NCBI GenBank assembly: GCA_002633025.1
Contig: NMRB01000165.1
Location: 418,020-482,019, forward strand
Source: Notospermus geniculatus
Lineage: Eukaryota > Nemertea > Pilidiophora > Heteronemertea > Lineidae
Direction: 5' to 3'
DNA: 64,000 bases
Part shown: piece by piece, positions 36,601 through 47,522 of the stretch
Layout: each line of letters begins with the position of its first letter
Position numbering within the stretch: position 1 is the stretch's first letter
The notes under the pieces: generated by a model
What the model saw: the letters and a program-made list of their open reading frames with translations, nothing else
What the model was told of the DNA's origin: nothing
Database searches by the model: none
Translations under genes and position numbers: made by a program

Positions 36601-38915
36601 ATCAATGGGCGTAGGACAGTAATTGGCCACATTAGAATTGAGAACGACTGGATCCACTCAATTAAACAAGATAATCATTCATTTTTCAGCTGCTCACTGG
36701 TGGATGAGCGACGTCATTTTATTACTATTACCAGTAGTATGTCAAGCTTCTTAGCCCGGATCAACTGGTGACTGGGAGACCAAAACTTTCCACAAGTCCT
36801 ACAAGATTTCCATGTTGGACCAGAACACATAATAATAGGAACCCACCAGACAGGGCAGCATCACCCAGTAGCAGCAGTTCTGCAGGTTCTCATTGATAAA
36901 GCATCCCGTTTTTCTCGTTTCGCAAAAGTTTCATAGTATTATTATTCTGTTACCGAGACATTGAAGAGTATCAGCCACAGGCAAGTTATTAAGATACTTC
37001 AACCCATCCTGTTTAAAAGGTCCCATTTCCAAACTTTTTTGCCACCAAAATGTCAAAAATTCTGCAGTTCACCATTCGTTGACAAAGGGAGCACCTGCTT
37101 TGAGCATGATTAGCAACATCGGCACAGAATCAAAATGGGAGCTGAAGACAGCGAAAAAACGTCTTGGGTATTAGTGAGGTCTCCGAGCTAGTTTGTCCAC
37201 CAGCAAAATGTCTCTCGTTTATCACCACGCCAATGGCCAGTAAATGCTCCGAAGTAATTTTGTTGTTCTTGTGGGAGCCGAGGTAATTCCAAGATGAACG
37301 TGTAAAAAAACACCAGTTGACATTTGAGTATTGTTTTCTGGTCTGCGAAGGAGTTCGTTAATAGGAATTGTCAAAATTGAGAAGATCCAAATGATAGTTG
37401 GCAGGCTAATTTTTGACAAGAGACCATGTGTCAGGCCATTATGTACATAGTATCAAATCCTTATTATGTTGGTTTACGTCTAAATTATTCCCAGCCCTCG
37501 CCGGATCGTCCCCTTGATCATCGTTATACAGTTTAATAGCACGATCGTTTGGTCAGTGTGACTGGGAAAATCACCCGCGAGACACGTGTAAATGAGAACC
37601 AGCAACAGTGCCAGTAGCGCTCATATAATAGGATGGCTATTTCAAATGCAAATTAGGTATAGTGTCATAATTGCTTTGTCTATCACCACCGAGAGAGCAC
37701 TTATTAGCTCGAGGATCCACGGAAGAAATTTGACAAGTTTTAAACTTGAGTGATTTTAAAACCATTTGCATTTTCAATGCATGGAAAGTTAATCGTTGCC
37801 ACCATGAAACAGAGCGATTTCCACAGTTTTTACCACAAAATGACAGTTGTTACAGGACCAATTCATAGCCCCGAGGAAAATGAAGTTACGCCATTAATGT
37901 GTATAGCCAATCAAATGACTCCTGAGGTTGTCTCTAGTGTAAAGTCTGATTAGGTCTTTCTGAGTGAATGGGATGCGGCAACCACTTCATGCGTCTTTTC
38001 AGCAACCACAATGAGCAAAGCAAACAAGTTTTTTTCTGGAGATAACTGCCAAAGATAATTCCTCCGACAGGCTATCCGCTCAGCTGAGGTTTTAAAGAGA
38101 ATGAGCTTTTACTTATGACTTCCGAATGTGACACAAAGGACATTTACATCTTGTTTTTCCACCGTTTCTTCCGCAGGTGATCAAGTATTCAATTATTTGG
38201 CCTTCATACTCCAAACATCAGGGGGCACCACTTTTTAGTCAACGGCTTAAAACTTTTTCGCAAGTTTATTACGAGGATGGTTATTCATCACATTGGTCAT
38301 AAATTCTGGAGCTCATTGTCATTTTTTCTGGACATTTTGTTGCATATTCCATGAAGAGATGGACACTGTTATTTTGAATGGTAATTTGTATGAATAAATG
38401 ATCGGGTTCCAATATGATATTTCACCAGAAGTAGTGGTGTCGATGCATCTCACAAGAAAAACAGGGACTTCAATAAAAACCTGAGGTAATGCACCCAGTG
38501 CTGCCACCTGTTGGACAACTTCCTAAAATTCTTCATGCACCTTTCTCCATAAAATTCATCAGTTGGTTTTGATCAATGTGAATGCCATGCTAAACCAGCT
38601 AATGTCCTTACTTAAAGGAAGATTTATTGGTGGGTAAGCCACAACAGAGCACCACAGCTGACACGATCCCGACGGACCCACACAGGGAAATTCCCAAACA
38701 GAGGCTTAATTAAACAATAATAATCCTTTAATTGAAACTGTCGTCCTTGGGGAGATTGCGCTGCCTCTTGGGCACAATTGTGTAGTGATGTTGATGCCCT
38801 CCTACACTTCAGTTTAAAAGGAAGTTGTAATGAAAGTACAAATGTAACTGTGTCTGGTCATGTATGAAGGAGCACTGCATTGTGTAAGAGATATGAATAA
38901 ATTTGCACCCTCTCT
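33671..38915. other. Mostly unique intronic sequence, no supported gene
   Basis: Contains homeodomain-type core TAATTAG near 35130, and a 127-codon minus-strand frame (35336-35719) judged not coding. Several stretches (35.1-35.3, 35.8-36.1, 37.4-37.6 kb) are repeat-poor and could be conserved non-coding DNA, which cannot be tested without another genome. Confidence 0.35.
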
Positions 38916-38917
38916 TA

Positions 38918-39250
38918 ATGGCCCCTCCACACAATCACATTTTTCATCGAATTTTTTTGGAAATTCAGATTCTGGGCTTACTGGGGCTTCAATGTATAAA
39001 GCTGCATTTAGGCCTTTATTGGGCATATCAGGGGTGGATCTGCGATTTGGGAAAAGAGGGGGCGCACTGTGCTAGAAAGGTTGAAATCTGCGGTGAATTT
39101 CAATGATTTGCTCCAAATTTCAGAATTTCACAGTCGATTTTACAGATTTGTTGGCCAAAAGGGGGGGCGTGTGCCGAGTGCACCCCCCTTAGATCTGCAC
39201 CTGCATATTCAGAAAATTGGATGAAAAATTTGATCGTGTGGAGCGGCCAT
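38918..39250. mobile_element. Outer inverted-repeat element, ATGGCC ends, TA-flanked, carrying a nested transposon
   Basis: Left arm ATGGCCCCTCCACACAATCA and right arm TGATCGTGTGGAGCGGCCAT (last matching base 39250) are inverted repeats of about 45 bp, with TA outside both (38916-38917, 39251-39252). The centre is interrupted by the CAGG-ended element at 39029-39203. Confidence 0.75.
39029..39203. mobile_element. CAGG-ended transposon, copy 3, nested; CATAT target duplication
   Basis: 175 bp from CAGGGGTGGATCTGCG to AGATCTGCACCTG, flanked by CATAT at 39024-39028 and 39204-39208. Lies inside the outer inverted-repeat element, so it is the younger insertion. Confidence 0.85.
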
Positions 39251-39257
39251 TATGGAC

Positions 39258-39427
39258 TGCTCCACATGAGAGTTTTGTCATCTAGTTGGTTCTCAATGGC
39301 CAATTCGCCTCTGTTGGTTTCCTGACGACTATGCTACAACCAATGACGCAAACGACTGCCCACTGTTTTCTACGGTTGAGTTGCCCATAGGAGACAACTC
39401 TTGTGAGAAAACTCACATAGCGCAGCA
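39258..39427. mobile_element. TGCTCCACATGAGAG element, copy 1
   Basis: TGCTCCACATGAGAGTTTTG at the left and AAAACTCACATAGCGCAGCA at the right are imperfect inverted repeats. A related copy lies at 47347-47522, sharing the ends and the interior TTGGTTTCCT and CCATAG-GACAACTC blocks. Confidence 0.55.
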
Positions 39428-41288
39428 CCTTTAAGAGGGATGAGGGACTTGCTCACACCTCACTGTCTTGGCTTAATCAAACAAGTGGATCCGATGAGTA
39501 ATACACCAAACAAATGATGAATTGATTGTCATGGATTATTGACTGTTTGGTGTGGATTATCGTGTTCTATTCGGGCTAATTTCATCATTAAAGGGAAGAG
39601 TTAGGTTTAGATATCCTAAGTAATGTCACTGATCTTAGCAGGCAACAAGTGGCATTTATTACACATTAATAATAGAAAAGATTAAAGAATGTTTGAGAAA
39701 ATGAAATGGTTCATGGACTGTGGGCTCACCTGGGGCTGAAAGGTTCTCATCAAAACCTATAGTTTTGGGACTTTGATCACACTTGAGAAGGCAGAAATCT
39801 GTGACTAGATAAGTCGTTATATTCTAGGACATCCTGGAATAGTTTCACATCTGATTGGGATGCCACTGATATCCCGTGTGATGATGGTTCTTATCTTGTC
39901 AACAGGGTCTGGTACCGTGATTTGATTCACGCCTAGAGTCCCCTTAGCAGCCTGAGTATGTAAGCCAAGTCATATGGCTTCCTTGTATCGACTGGTGAGG
40001 TCAGGAACCATGTGTCCACTCTCTCACCACGCCACTTGCGTATTCATAGATGACACAGAGCGTCTGCAGTCTGACTTGGACCACATTGATTTTCGTTTGG
40101 AGATATAGCGCTATCAGACAAAATGTTGGAAGTCAAACCACTCTCAGAATCTTGTGTGACAAGCCGAGACATCCTCATATCAGAAAAGAGGGTATGCATG
40201 TCCCAAGCGCGCATTGATGGCTCGAGATTATGCATTGTCATGGTAGTCAGCACCGCGATGACTGGACTCCGAGCCCAGAGACAGTGATGGCATCGCTGAG
40301 AGCAGTAAATCAGTACTTAGTATGTGTGGCAGGCCAATTGAGTAGGCTCTATAGCAAGGACACTGCAATCAAGTTTCTCCATGCCGATACTCGAAGGGGC
40401 TTATAGACAAGTGATGCCAAAATGGGATAATGAATGTCAGATGAATCTGGCCAGTTGGAACACAACTGAAGATGCGACTAATACAAATTTAGCAAGTATT
40501 TATAGGGCCAAGTATTTATAGGGTATTCGCATAAAAAACAAAGACATTATTGGAGGGAAACCAATTTATTTATTTAAGGTAGCTCAGCACATGTAAAAAT
40601 GGTAACAATTGGTCACAAATTGGCCATCGCTACGAAACAGTGTATGGGAATGACAAGTGTACTGCCAATGAGGCTCAAACATACAACTTTGTCATTAGTC
40701 ACAGTTTAATTTCCTGAATGGGACAGCATAATTGCGGTGACGACCATGCCACAGCCATCAGACTAGTACCCAGGGCCCATCCTGGTCGCAAATGTGTGTG
40801 CTACCGAGACAATTGATATGTTTGGACATAATGGCTAGGGCATTAGCTTTGTGACTGTGTGAAAAACATACTGCAGTACTGCTGTAGTCACATAGTGCCC
40901 ACTGAGGCTGACCAACCAACAGACAAATGTTAGACAATTGAAATTTCAACCAGTTTCTCTCAGCTGCATCAGATTCTCATGCAACTTTGTCAATAAACAA
41001 AGTGACAATGAGTGAGGCATGATCAACATGGCTGCCAGGGCAGCCATTTTGGATGAGCAGAATTAGTAATTACAATTCAAACTTCACCTAAATTAACACA
41101 AATGAGATGCATGACTGAAATTTTAAAGTTCTAGCAACAAGTTGCCTTCCAATGAACGATATTGAGAAATGGTGACATTGGCCATAAGAGTGAGTTAAAG
41201 TAAACAAAAACAAAAACACCAAACATCTAGACCAAGACGACCGACCAGAGTAACCAAAATGTGAGGAAATGAAAGGATGTCAGCTTAC
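39428..41288. other. Unique sequence downstream of the candidate first exon
   Basis: Nothing recognised. It is the 5' part of the inferred long intron on the minus strand. Confidence 0.35.
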
Positions 41289-41369
41289 CTTTTTCAAGCA
41301 AGAAAAAGATCTTAGGGTGTCATAATGATCCCGGTAGAGTTTTGTCAATCCGTTAGTCATCAGCTCCAT
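41289..41369 (-). CDS. Candidate first coding exon, possibly of the basonuclin gene
   Basis: Minus-strand ATG at 41367-41369 opens 27 codons (MELMTNGLTKLYRDH, ending SCLKK) and stops exactly at AAG|GTAAGC, a strong donor. The exon ends in phase 0, as required to join the phase-0 acceptor of the basonuclin exon at 9066. A TATAAAT element lies about 115-120 bp upstream. The peptide itself matches nothing I recognise, and N-termini of basonuclin are variable in my recollection, so assignment rests on strand, phase and promoter arrangement. The implied intron is about 32 kb, long but common at this locus in other animals. Alternative: a first exon of another minus-strand transcript, or chance. 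A competing weaker start-plus-donor (MSAADE|GTAAAC, also phase 0) exists at 17391-17408 without an obvious core promoter. Confidence 0.35.
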
Positions 41370-41482
41370 AATGTTAATATTCAACAACTGTCATCTTATA
41401 GACAATGTTGTGACTGAGTGATCAGTAGCGATGCCGAGGCTGGCAAATGCAGACTGCCATGGCACGTCATAGACTCAGGCCC

Positions 41483-41489
41483 ATTTATA
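41483..41489 (-). promoter_or_regulatory. Candidate TATA box of a minus-strand promoter
   Basis: The minus strand reads GGGAGTATAAATGGGCC here. Transcription would be expected to begin about 30 bases downstream, near 41455-41460, giving a leader of roughly 85-95 bases before the ATG at 41369. A GCAGTCT initiator-like sequence occurs 33-39 bases after the first T. An ATG at the edge of the predicted leader would encode a 12-codon upstream frame ending in TGA if it is transcribed. Seven-base matches to TATAAAT are common by chance, so the support comes from the combination with the ATG and donor downstream. Confidence 0.35.
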
Positions 41490-41990
41490 CTCCCGTGATG
41501 TCACAAAGTGACAGGTGTGATCAAGTAAGATATTGAAGAAGGGTCCAGGGTCAGCGAATGATTGTCATATCTTTGAGAAGAAAATAACACGATCCTGCAT
41601 ATCAATTACTAAATGTCTTGACAGCGGCACTCCTTCTAAATATCTGCAGCAAAAAAAACTATTGCAACAATTAACGATGACTTTAATTGCTTCAAACTTG
41701 TCGATGATATAATTAAGGTCATGGCATGGCAATGACTTGTGTCAGCATCAAGTAAGTTACCAAAAAGGTCCAATGTAATTTGGTCAGCGCATCCAAAGAC
41801 CACGAAGTCTTATGAATGATTGATACTTTGAATTGAACACCATCCACTTCTTGGTGCATTTTCAAGTCACTATTTGATAATATATCAACCTCTAACAGGA
41901 AACGAGATCTCAGGGCCTGGGTTCATGGAGTTCAATCACAGCTTCATGAGGCCCCCGCAGCATTTCTTTTCTTGTTAGTACATCCCTTCA

Positions 41991-42099
41991 GGGCCCTGTT
42001 TCATAAAGTGACTTTAAGCTAATGGTACCCTTAACCAAATGGAAAATGCATTGAAGTTAATGGTACCATTAGCTTAAAGTCAGTTTATGAAACAGGGCT
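41991..42099. mobile_element. GGGCCCTGTTTCATAAA MITE, copy 1
   Basis: Ends GGGCCCTGTTTCATAAAGTG and AGTTTATGAAACAGGGCTC are inverted; the interior repeats TTTAAGCTAATGGTACC inverted. 109 bp, no coding capacity. The family is also at 53125-53232. Confidence 0.85.
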
Positions 42100-44004
42100 C
42101 TAGGACAATTCGTCCCCAGACAGGGCCCTGGTCACAAACTGCCCCTTAATCCCCACAAATTAAAGATTTAAAGATAAAAGTTGGTTTACATATTCTACTG
42201 AAGAACTTCCACGTACTTGTCAAATCTGACGATGATGTCATGGATGGTGATCAGTAAGAGACAGATGCAACAAATCCAGTTTGACCATCAACAAGTCGGC
42301 TATTCTGCTGTCATCTTTTTTTCGGTGACCATAATCTCCAGCAACAAACTGGAGACATGTGGAATCCGCTCATTATCTGTGGATGACCTGTCCTGTCATT
42401 GGGATCATCATGATGCTACGATCGCCTAAGACAGACAAGCATCACAATTGCCAATATCAGGTCCAAATGGTCACCTGATGTTTTCATCAGCAACATTTTT
42501 TATTTCTCCTCTTGACGGGAACCAATTGATTGCAACTATGATGCAACCTTCTTATTCAACAACTTAAGCAAAACACAAAAGTTTCTGGTAAAGGTACGTG
42601 ATAGCCTGAAATGACGAGAGTTGAATAGAGAGGTCAAAAATTATTGGGTTATAATGTGAAAAAATAACTTGAAGGCCAAGACCTAATTGTTAGTATGAAA
42701 TCATAAGTTGCTAGGTTGTCCTCTTTAGCCACTTATTCGAAGCTTCATAATTTTACCGCCACATGTCAACAATTCAAAGGGGCTAAAACTAGGTGGAATA
42801 GACAGGTTTCAAGACTTGAAACTGCCACGTAAGGTCTGATGGCTGCCATCAGTTCATCTTATTGCCATCCCTTGAAGTGCATTCACGATCCTTTCACACA
42901 TATGACTGGCATAAAGAGTGGCGACAAGGATCTCGACTTCACATCCCCGTGGAATCAGTAAGTTAAATCTGGGGATCATTTCCGCCGCCGCGGACGATCA
43001 GACACAATTTAACGATCTTGTCATATTCCACTGTCCACTTCAACGCTATTGTCATTAGCGCAGGAGGAAATCAAATGGGATTAATGCCTTTATAAAGCCA
43101 CTAGACATAAAATCTGGCCATTACCTAACCCTCAAGTATGCGCAACATGACGTCGGACGAAAGACAACTCATGTTACTTTCGCTACTTTTTCACTCGTTA
43201 AGTGCAAAGCCAAAGTCTGTCTTCCATAACTCAAAGTGACAAACGAGATCTCAGGTAGTTGACTTGGATTTAGCCGTGGTTAAGTGTTGCAAGGAAAGCC
43301 CGTTTACACGGGGGGAGCAAATTCAGCTTGAAGAGATCAGGTCACTTCCCAGAATGTCAAAATGGGCGGAAAGAAGCTTATTCGCCACAGCCAGGGGAAG
43401 TGGCGGTTACGATCCGATAGACATCCATTAATGATCAATGCACAAAGCTGCAGTTGACAAACTGTGGCCCATGGGGCTGAACAATTTCATGTCAAAGTGG
43501 AATCAGTCCAAGACAAGTCAATAGAGATCAAGAGAGACCTAAAAATGCCCACAGTGGCCGGAGCTTGACGCGGCTGCTGCAAATGACAAATCTCCACATG
43601 AAGATAAAAGAGGAGTTAGCATCAGGGGTTTATAAACTGGCGTGTGCCATAAAGGCTATTATCTCCGACAGTGTTCCCTCAATATGGATTGTCCATAAAG
43701 TGTCAATACCAGAGGAAGGGATTGGATCGCGAGTGCCTTCAGGCGTCGTTCCAACACTATAATGTGCTTGGACAGCTAATGTCCTAAGTGTGGCTTGGAA
43801 TTGTTAGACGACTTGGACAGAGCATAACGGCTTAGAGGAGACTCTTAATATGGCCGTCCACGGAATATTGACCGGGCAATGACGGGCGGGATGGGCTGTC
43901 ATCATGGGTAGATCAACAGGATGAGAAGTTGTTGATGGTCAGGTCGATATGGCAGATGCCGCTAGTTCTAGCAAAGTGACTCAGGGAGTGCCAAAGACAT
44001 TGAC
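42100..44004. other. Repeat-poor sequence upstream of the candidate promoter
   Basis: No gene recognised. Homeodomain-type motifs (ATTAATGATCAATGCA near 43430, GGATTAAT near 43080) occur. Could include enhancers, but this is inference only. Confidence 0.3.
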
Positions 44005-44254
44005 ACACTAAGTAGACAAAGTTCACACAGTCAACCACTTGTCAATGCGTTGCTTTTAGCACTTGCAGCATAGTTCCAGCACTTTCTGGGAGATGGGTCG
44101 CATCCAGGATTGGAGGATGGCCTTGAGGTTGATGGTGACTTTGCCATGCAAGAAATTGCCATGCAAGAAATGTGTCACTTCTAACTTCACTGACGCTGTT
44201 CTGTCATGAAATGAAACATGTTTCTACTAGCCCAGTTAATTCGACATGTCTTTG

Positions 44255-44733
44255 AGCCAGGCGTACATCACACTTGCGACTGGAAGCAACTGATCTGATC
44301 AGTCGCTGGTGATGTACGCGCTGCGTGCACATCGCAAATTCAGCAACTCAGTAAAGCTAGGAGGATCCAATCAGTCGTCATGTCCTCACCACGTACATCG
44401 CACTTGCGACTGGCAGCAACTTGGGTAACATCCAGGGCATTGCGACTCAGTGAGACTCGATTTTGTTGAGAAAACTGGCACTGATCAGTCGCAAGCCCGT
44501 GTACCATGTGTACATCGCAGCGACCGAACGAAACTGGGTACAACTAGAAAGTTGAACATGTGCAACTGGCGGCGACTGGCAAAATCTCAGTTCCAGCAAG
44601 TCGCAAGGGTGCGTACATCGACCATTTCTGGCGACTGATCAGTCGCCGCCAGTTCCAGCTAGATCCTCCCAGTCGCCAGGTAGCTCAGTGGCGACTAGTT
44701 CTCTCCAGTCGCAAGTGTGATGTACGCTAGGCT
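44255..44733. mobile_element. 479-bp inverted-repeat element private to copy A
   Basis: Left end AGCCAGGCGTACATCACACT and right end AGTGTGATGTACGCTAGGCT are inverted. Flanks are TTG (44252-44254) and TTA (44734-44736), likely one mutated TTA duplication; copy B shows the empty site (GTCTTTAGGCCAGGCGG). The interior repeats GCGACTGATCAGTCGC and ACATCGCA motifs on both strands. No transposase. Confidence 0.85.
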
Positions 44734-44736
44734 TTA

Positions 44737-44805
44737 GACCAGGCGGTAGGGCGCTGGACTAAGAAGCAGAAGGTCCCTGATTCAAATTCTGGTGTGGTTC
44801 TTCAG
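44737..44805 (+). repeat. tRNA-like SINE head, copy A
   Basis: GGCGGTAGGGCGCTGGACT (A-box-like) and GATTCAAATTCTGG (B-box-like) with a degenerate anticodon arm (CTAAGAAGCAG). Paralogous head at 55364-55430 reads GGTTCAACTGCC at the B box. Confidence 0.45.
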
Positions 44806-45664
44806 TTTGTTTGAGTCACAGTCTCTTTCCCCATCCAGTGCCACAAGAAATGGACAAGTTGACCCATCCCACAGATATTTTTGTGAACTAGTGGCCTGAT
44901 TAGTGCACTTGACACATTCTGGCAGCAAGTAACAACCACAATCAGGGCCAATCAAGGTAGGACTAGGAGTAGAGTTGAATATCAGAAAGTTGTTTTCCCC
45001 ACAGAATACCATCCAAAATGGGCAAGCTGTCAACCCTACCATTCCTAACACCACGAAGACAAGCTGTCTACCACACTCTGCAACAGATCATCAGATGAGT
45101 TATCCCCTATTTGTCGATTTTATGGGTCATTTGCCGAGCTCTAGCCTGCCTCTTGGCATCACGGTCAGCCCTGCGCTGCATGTCAGATCGTGGCGACAAA
45201 ACTTTGTGACTCACTCCGAACCATTCATGATGTTGATCACGGTGATCTCTTCAACATTCTACGTGAAAAGCCATCAAGGGCTGGGTTAAGTATGATTACA
45301 TTAAAACTATAAAAGACAGTCCCAATATCAGATGACTTTGAGACACCACAATTGTTCTTTTATTGCCTAGCTCAGCCAAGATGTATTGCTGTGAGGAGGA
45401 AGGAAATTTATGTCATCCCTGCCAAGGACAATCGGATGGTGATACTGACTATCAATTTTCTGTGAACCACTTACTTTCAACAGGAATCTTCTCCACCAAT
45501 TCAAATGAACACAGGGTGACACTGAGAGCATGATGAATGTTCTTTCCTCTTTGCTCTACTGTGTTCTCAGAACACTTGAGAAGAGCAATTCTTAATGACA
45601 CCACCTAATAAAGAGTCAATGACAAGATATCAAGGTAGCTGGGTCATTTGTAGACCCTTACATA

Positions 45665-45801
45665 CAATAGGAGCTGTCAGTGAGTTGACCAATATGTGTC
45701 ACTACGGCCCAATTCAATGCATTTATAGTGGACCCATTCATTGGTCCGCTAGAACTTTGCTGCCATCTTTTGGCAATACGTGCAGCTGACTGCTCCTATT
45801 G
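45665..45801. mobile_element. CAATAGGAGC MITE, copy 3
   Basis: 137 bp with the same inverted ends as copy 1; longer interior containing CTACGGCCCAATTCAATGC. Shared with copy 4 by duplication. Confidence 0.8.
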
Positions 45802-46048
45802 AACATTGAAGGGCCACACGTTATCGATCAACATTTTTGAGAAAAGTCTTCTTAAATCTAGAAAGGTGATGCAACTCATCTGTCAAGAAAAAGAATTGTG
45901 ACTTGCCAAAAATAGGCAGGGTCGATCTGATGGTTGAAAGGAGCATCAAAAGCAGCTTAGTCACCAGACTTCCTGCTTACATGTACATGTAGTACAATGT
46001 ATATCCTTTCTGCTCTTAGAATAGAAAGCTTTCATTGTCAACAACTGA

Positions 46049-46171
46049 TTCAGGGCAACCTCAAGTTTTCAAAGAAGCTTCCCGCTACAGAGCTCTGTCT
46101 TCATAAATTACAAGTCGGAACAGATGCCTGAATCTCGGTTCTTCGCCGCAAAATGCCAAAAGTGCACGAAG
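46049..46171 (+). other. Conserved open stretch ending in a donor-like GTAAA, copy A
   Basis: 41 open codons from TTC AGG to ACG AAG|GTAAAA, including SEQMPESRFFAAKCQKCTK. The same frame is open in copy B (56668-56790) with two base differences, both amino-acid changing, so conservation gives no sign of protein constraint. A possible acceptor CTGATTCAG precedes. Possible duplicated exon, unproven. Confidence 0.2.
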
Positions 46172-46267
46172 GTAAAAAAAGTTAGTCGCCACCAATCCAT
46201 CTTTGATAATTTGCTTGGCAAGCGCTGTTGAATGATGTTTGTACGGAGTACCTGTCCCAGATTCATC

Positions 46268-46520
46268 TCAGACACAGCCAACCTTGTCTACCTGGATGCG
46301 ATACAGCTTTCCGTCATCGGAAACATGCGAAACCTCGTCCAAATTGTACTTTAACCAATGCTGTACCGGTAAAGTGATTTTCGTGATCCAAGGGACTCGC
46401 ATCAGCTGCGTTGGCCCCAGCCTTGTACATGTATATCGTATAGTTCTCTACATACAGGGTCTTGCTGAATTTGGCAGTACAACCACCTTCATAAGAACGA
46501 CTCCAAATGACATACATCAA
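46268..46520 (-). pseudogene. Coding-like island, unrecognised, two overlapping open frames
   Basis: One minus-strand frame reads MRVPWITKITLPVQHWLKYN, then LDEVSHVSDDGKLYRIQVDK, to a TGA at 46268-46270, with CAG|GTAGAC as a possible internal donor. A second frame upstream (46314-46520) reads YEGGCTAKFSKTLYVENYTI and then KAGANAADASPLDHENH. Both have protein-like composition and overlap; one small indel would fuse them. I do not recognise either. It may be a decayed exon of the gene starting at 46775. Confidence 0.3.
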
Positions 46521-46689
46521 CTACACCATAAGAGTTCAAAGCAAAGAACCATGCAAGTGACCAAGCCCGTGGGACGAGATTGAAACATGGCAAGACTTAT
46601 TATCTATGGCTGGCAGAGCTGGTTCTAAAGAAACCTGAACACCAAGAGGCACATCAAGCGATGGGAGGGTGATTAGTGGGCAAACGTAC

Positions 46690-46775
46690 CATATCACATT
46701 TTGTGAGCATGGTGATGATATTTCCAGCAGCAGACTCGACTGACTTACGATCAGTGGTAGTCTTCGTGCCGCCAT
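46690..46775 (-). CDS. Candidate first exon, MAARRLPLI..., unrecognised
   Basis: The minus strand has CTCAAAATGGCGGCACG, a start codon in favourable context, encoding MAARRLPLI followed directly by GTAAGT (phase 0), or continuing as VSQSSLLLEISSPCSQNVI to a second possible donor TG|GTACGT near 46690. The basic, hydrophobic start would suit a mitochondrial or secretory N-terminus. No partner exon is proven; the coding-like island at 46268-46520 lies in the right direction. Chance cannot be excluded. Confidence 0.25.
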
Positions 46776-46870
46776 TTTGAGTGAGGTTGTTGGTTAAAGT
46801 AAAACCCATCTTTTTTCTTTTTCTAAAGTTCACATGAAGCTATGACACCTGTGATAGTTTGTTTCAACTT

Positions 46871-46963
46871 AAATGTGGCCTATTCTGGGGCAGGAAAGGA
46901 ATGGCTGGAAACAGCGATCGAAAAAAGACAATTCCGATCCATTTTGCTGGTTCTAATACCATA
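46871..46963 (+). repeat. 93-bp direct repeat, left copy
   Basis: AAATGTGGCCTATTCTGGGG through GCTGGTTCTAATACCA recurs at 47237-47329, nearly identical, 366 bases apart. Confidence 0.9.
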
Positions 46964-47236
46964 TATCTTAAAGCCCCACACTATTGAATTTTACGGTATT
47001 TTCAAAAAGTTAGGAGAGTGCACATAGAGGTCCCATAGCCTCATGAAGGTCCCCAAAATGCTTGCCTGATACGCACTTCACAGAATCAAGGCCTAGTTTT
47101 CAGCACGCATTGGAAAAAACTGCAGGGAGAGCTCTAATGTATTCTGACAGAGCGTAGTATATTTTACACTACGCTGACGTCGTGCGAGAATCGCGGCGAT
47201 GATTTGCGTTTTTCACATTCAATACAGTGGGGCTTT

Positions 47237-47329
47237 AAATGTGGCCTATTCTGGGGCAGGAAAGGAATGGCTGGAAACAGCGATCGAAAAAAGACAATTC
47301 CGATCCATTGTGCTGGTTCTAATACCACG
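47237..47329 (+). repeat. 93-bp direct repeat, right copy
   Basis: Partner of 46871-46963; flanks differ on both sides. Confidence 0.9.
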
Positions 47330-47346
47330 TAACATGGGTAAAGCAC

Positions 47347-47522
47347 TGCTCCACATGAGGGTCTCCTCATGCACGTTGCCCCCTCATTGAGCAAATTTCA
47401 CCATTATTGGTTTCCTTATGCTGACACCAATGATACGAAGGACGTTCGCTCATAGTTTTTTCTATCGTTGAATTACCCATAGACAGCCAACTCATGTGCA
47501 AAAACTCTCACATGCAGCAGCA
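47347..47522. mobile_element. TGCTCCACATGAGGG element, copy 2
   Basis: Diverged relative of 39258-39427 with TGCTCCACATGAG at the left and AAAACTCTCACATGCAGCAGCA at the right. Confidence 0.5.

Larger units (their letters stand above)
9067..41288 (-). other. Inferred 32-kb intron 1 of the basonuclin gene (if the first exon is correct)
   Basis: Bounded on its 5' side by the GTAAGC donor at 41288 and on its 3' side by the TTTGCAG acceptor at 9067. It holds most of the transposon relics and tandem duplications listed here. No other basonuclin-like exon was found in it. The right boundary is only as good as the first-exon call; the left boundary (acceptor) is solid. Confidence 0.35.
44005..46175. 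repeat. Dispersed segmental duplication, copy A
   Basis: From ACACTAAGTAGACAAAG to GTGCACGAAGGTAA it matches 54853-56794 in the same orientation, apart from one private insertion in each copy. Contains a tRNA-like SINE head, a CAATAGGAGC MITE and a conserved 123-nt open stretch at its right end (46049-46171). Confidence 0.95.
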
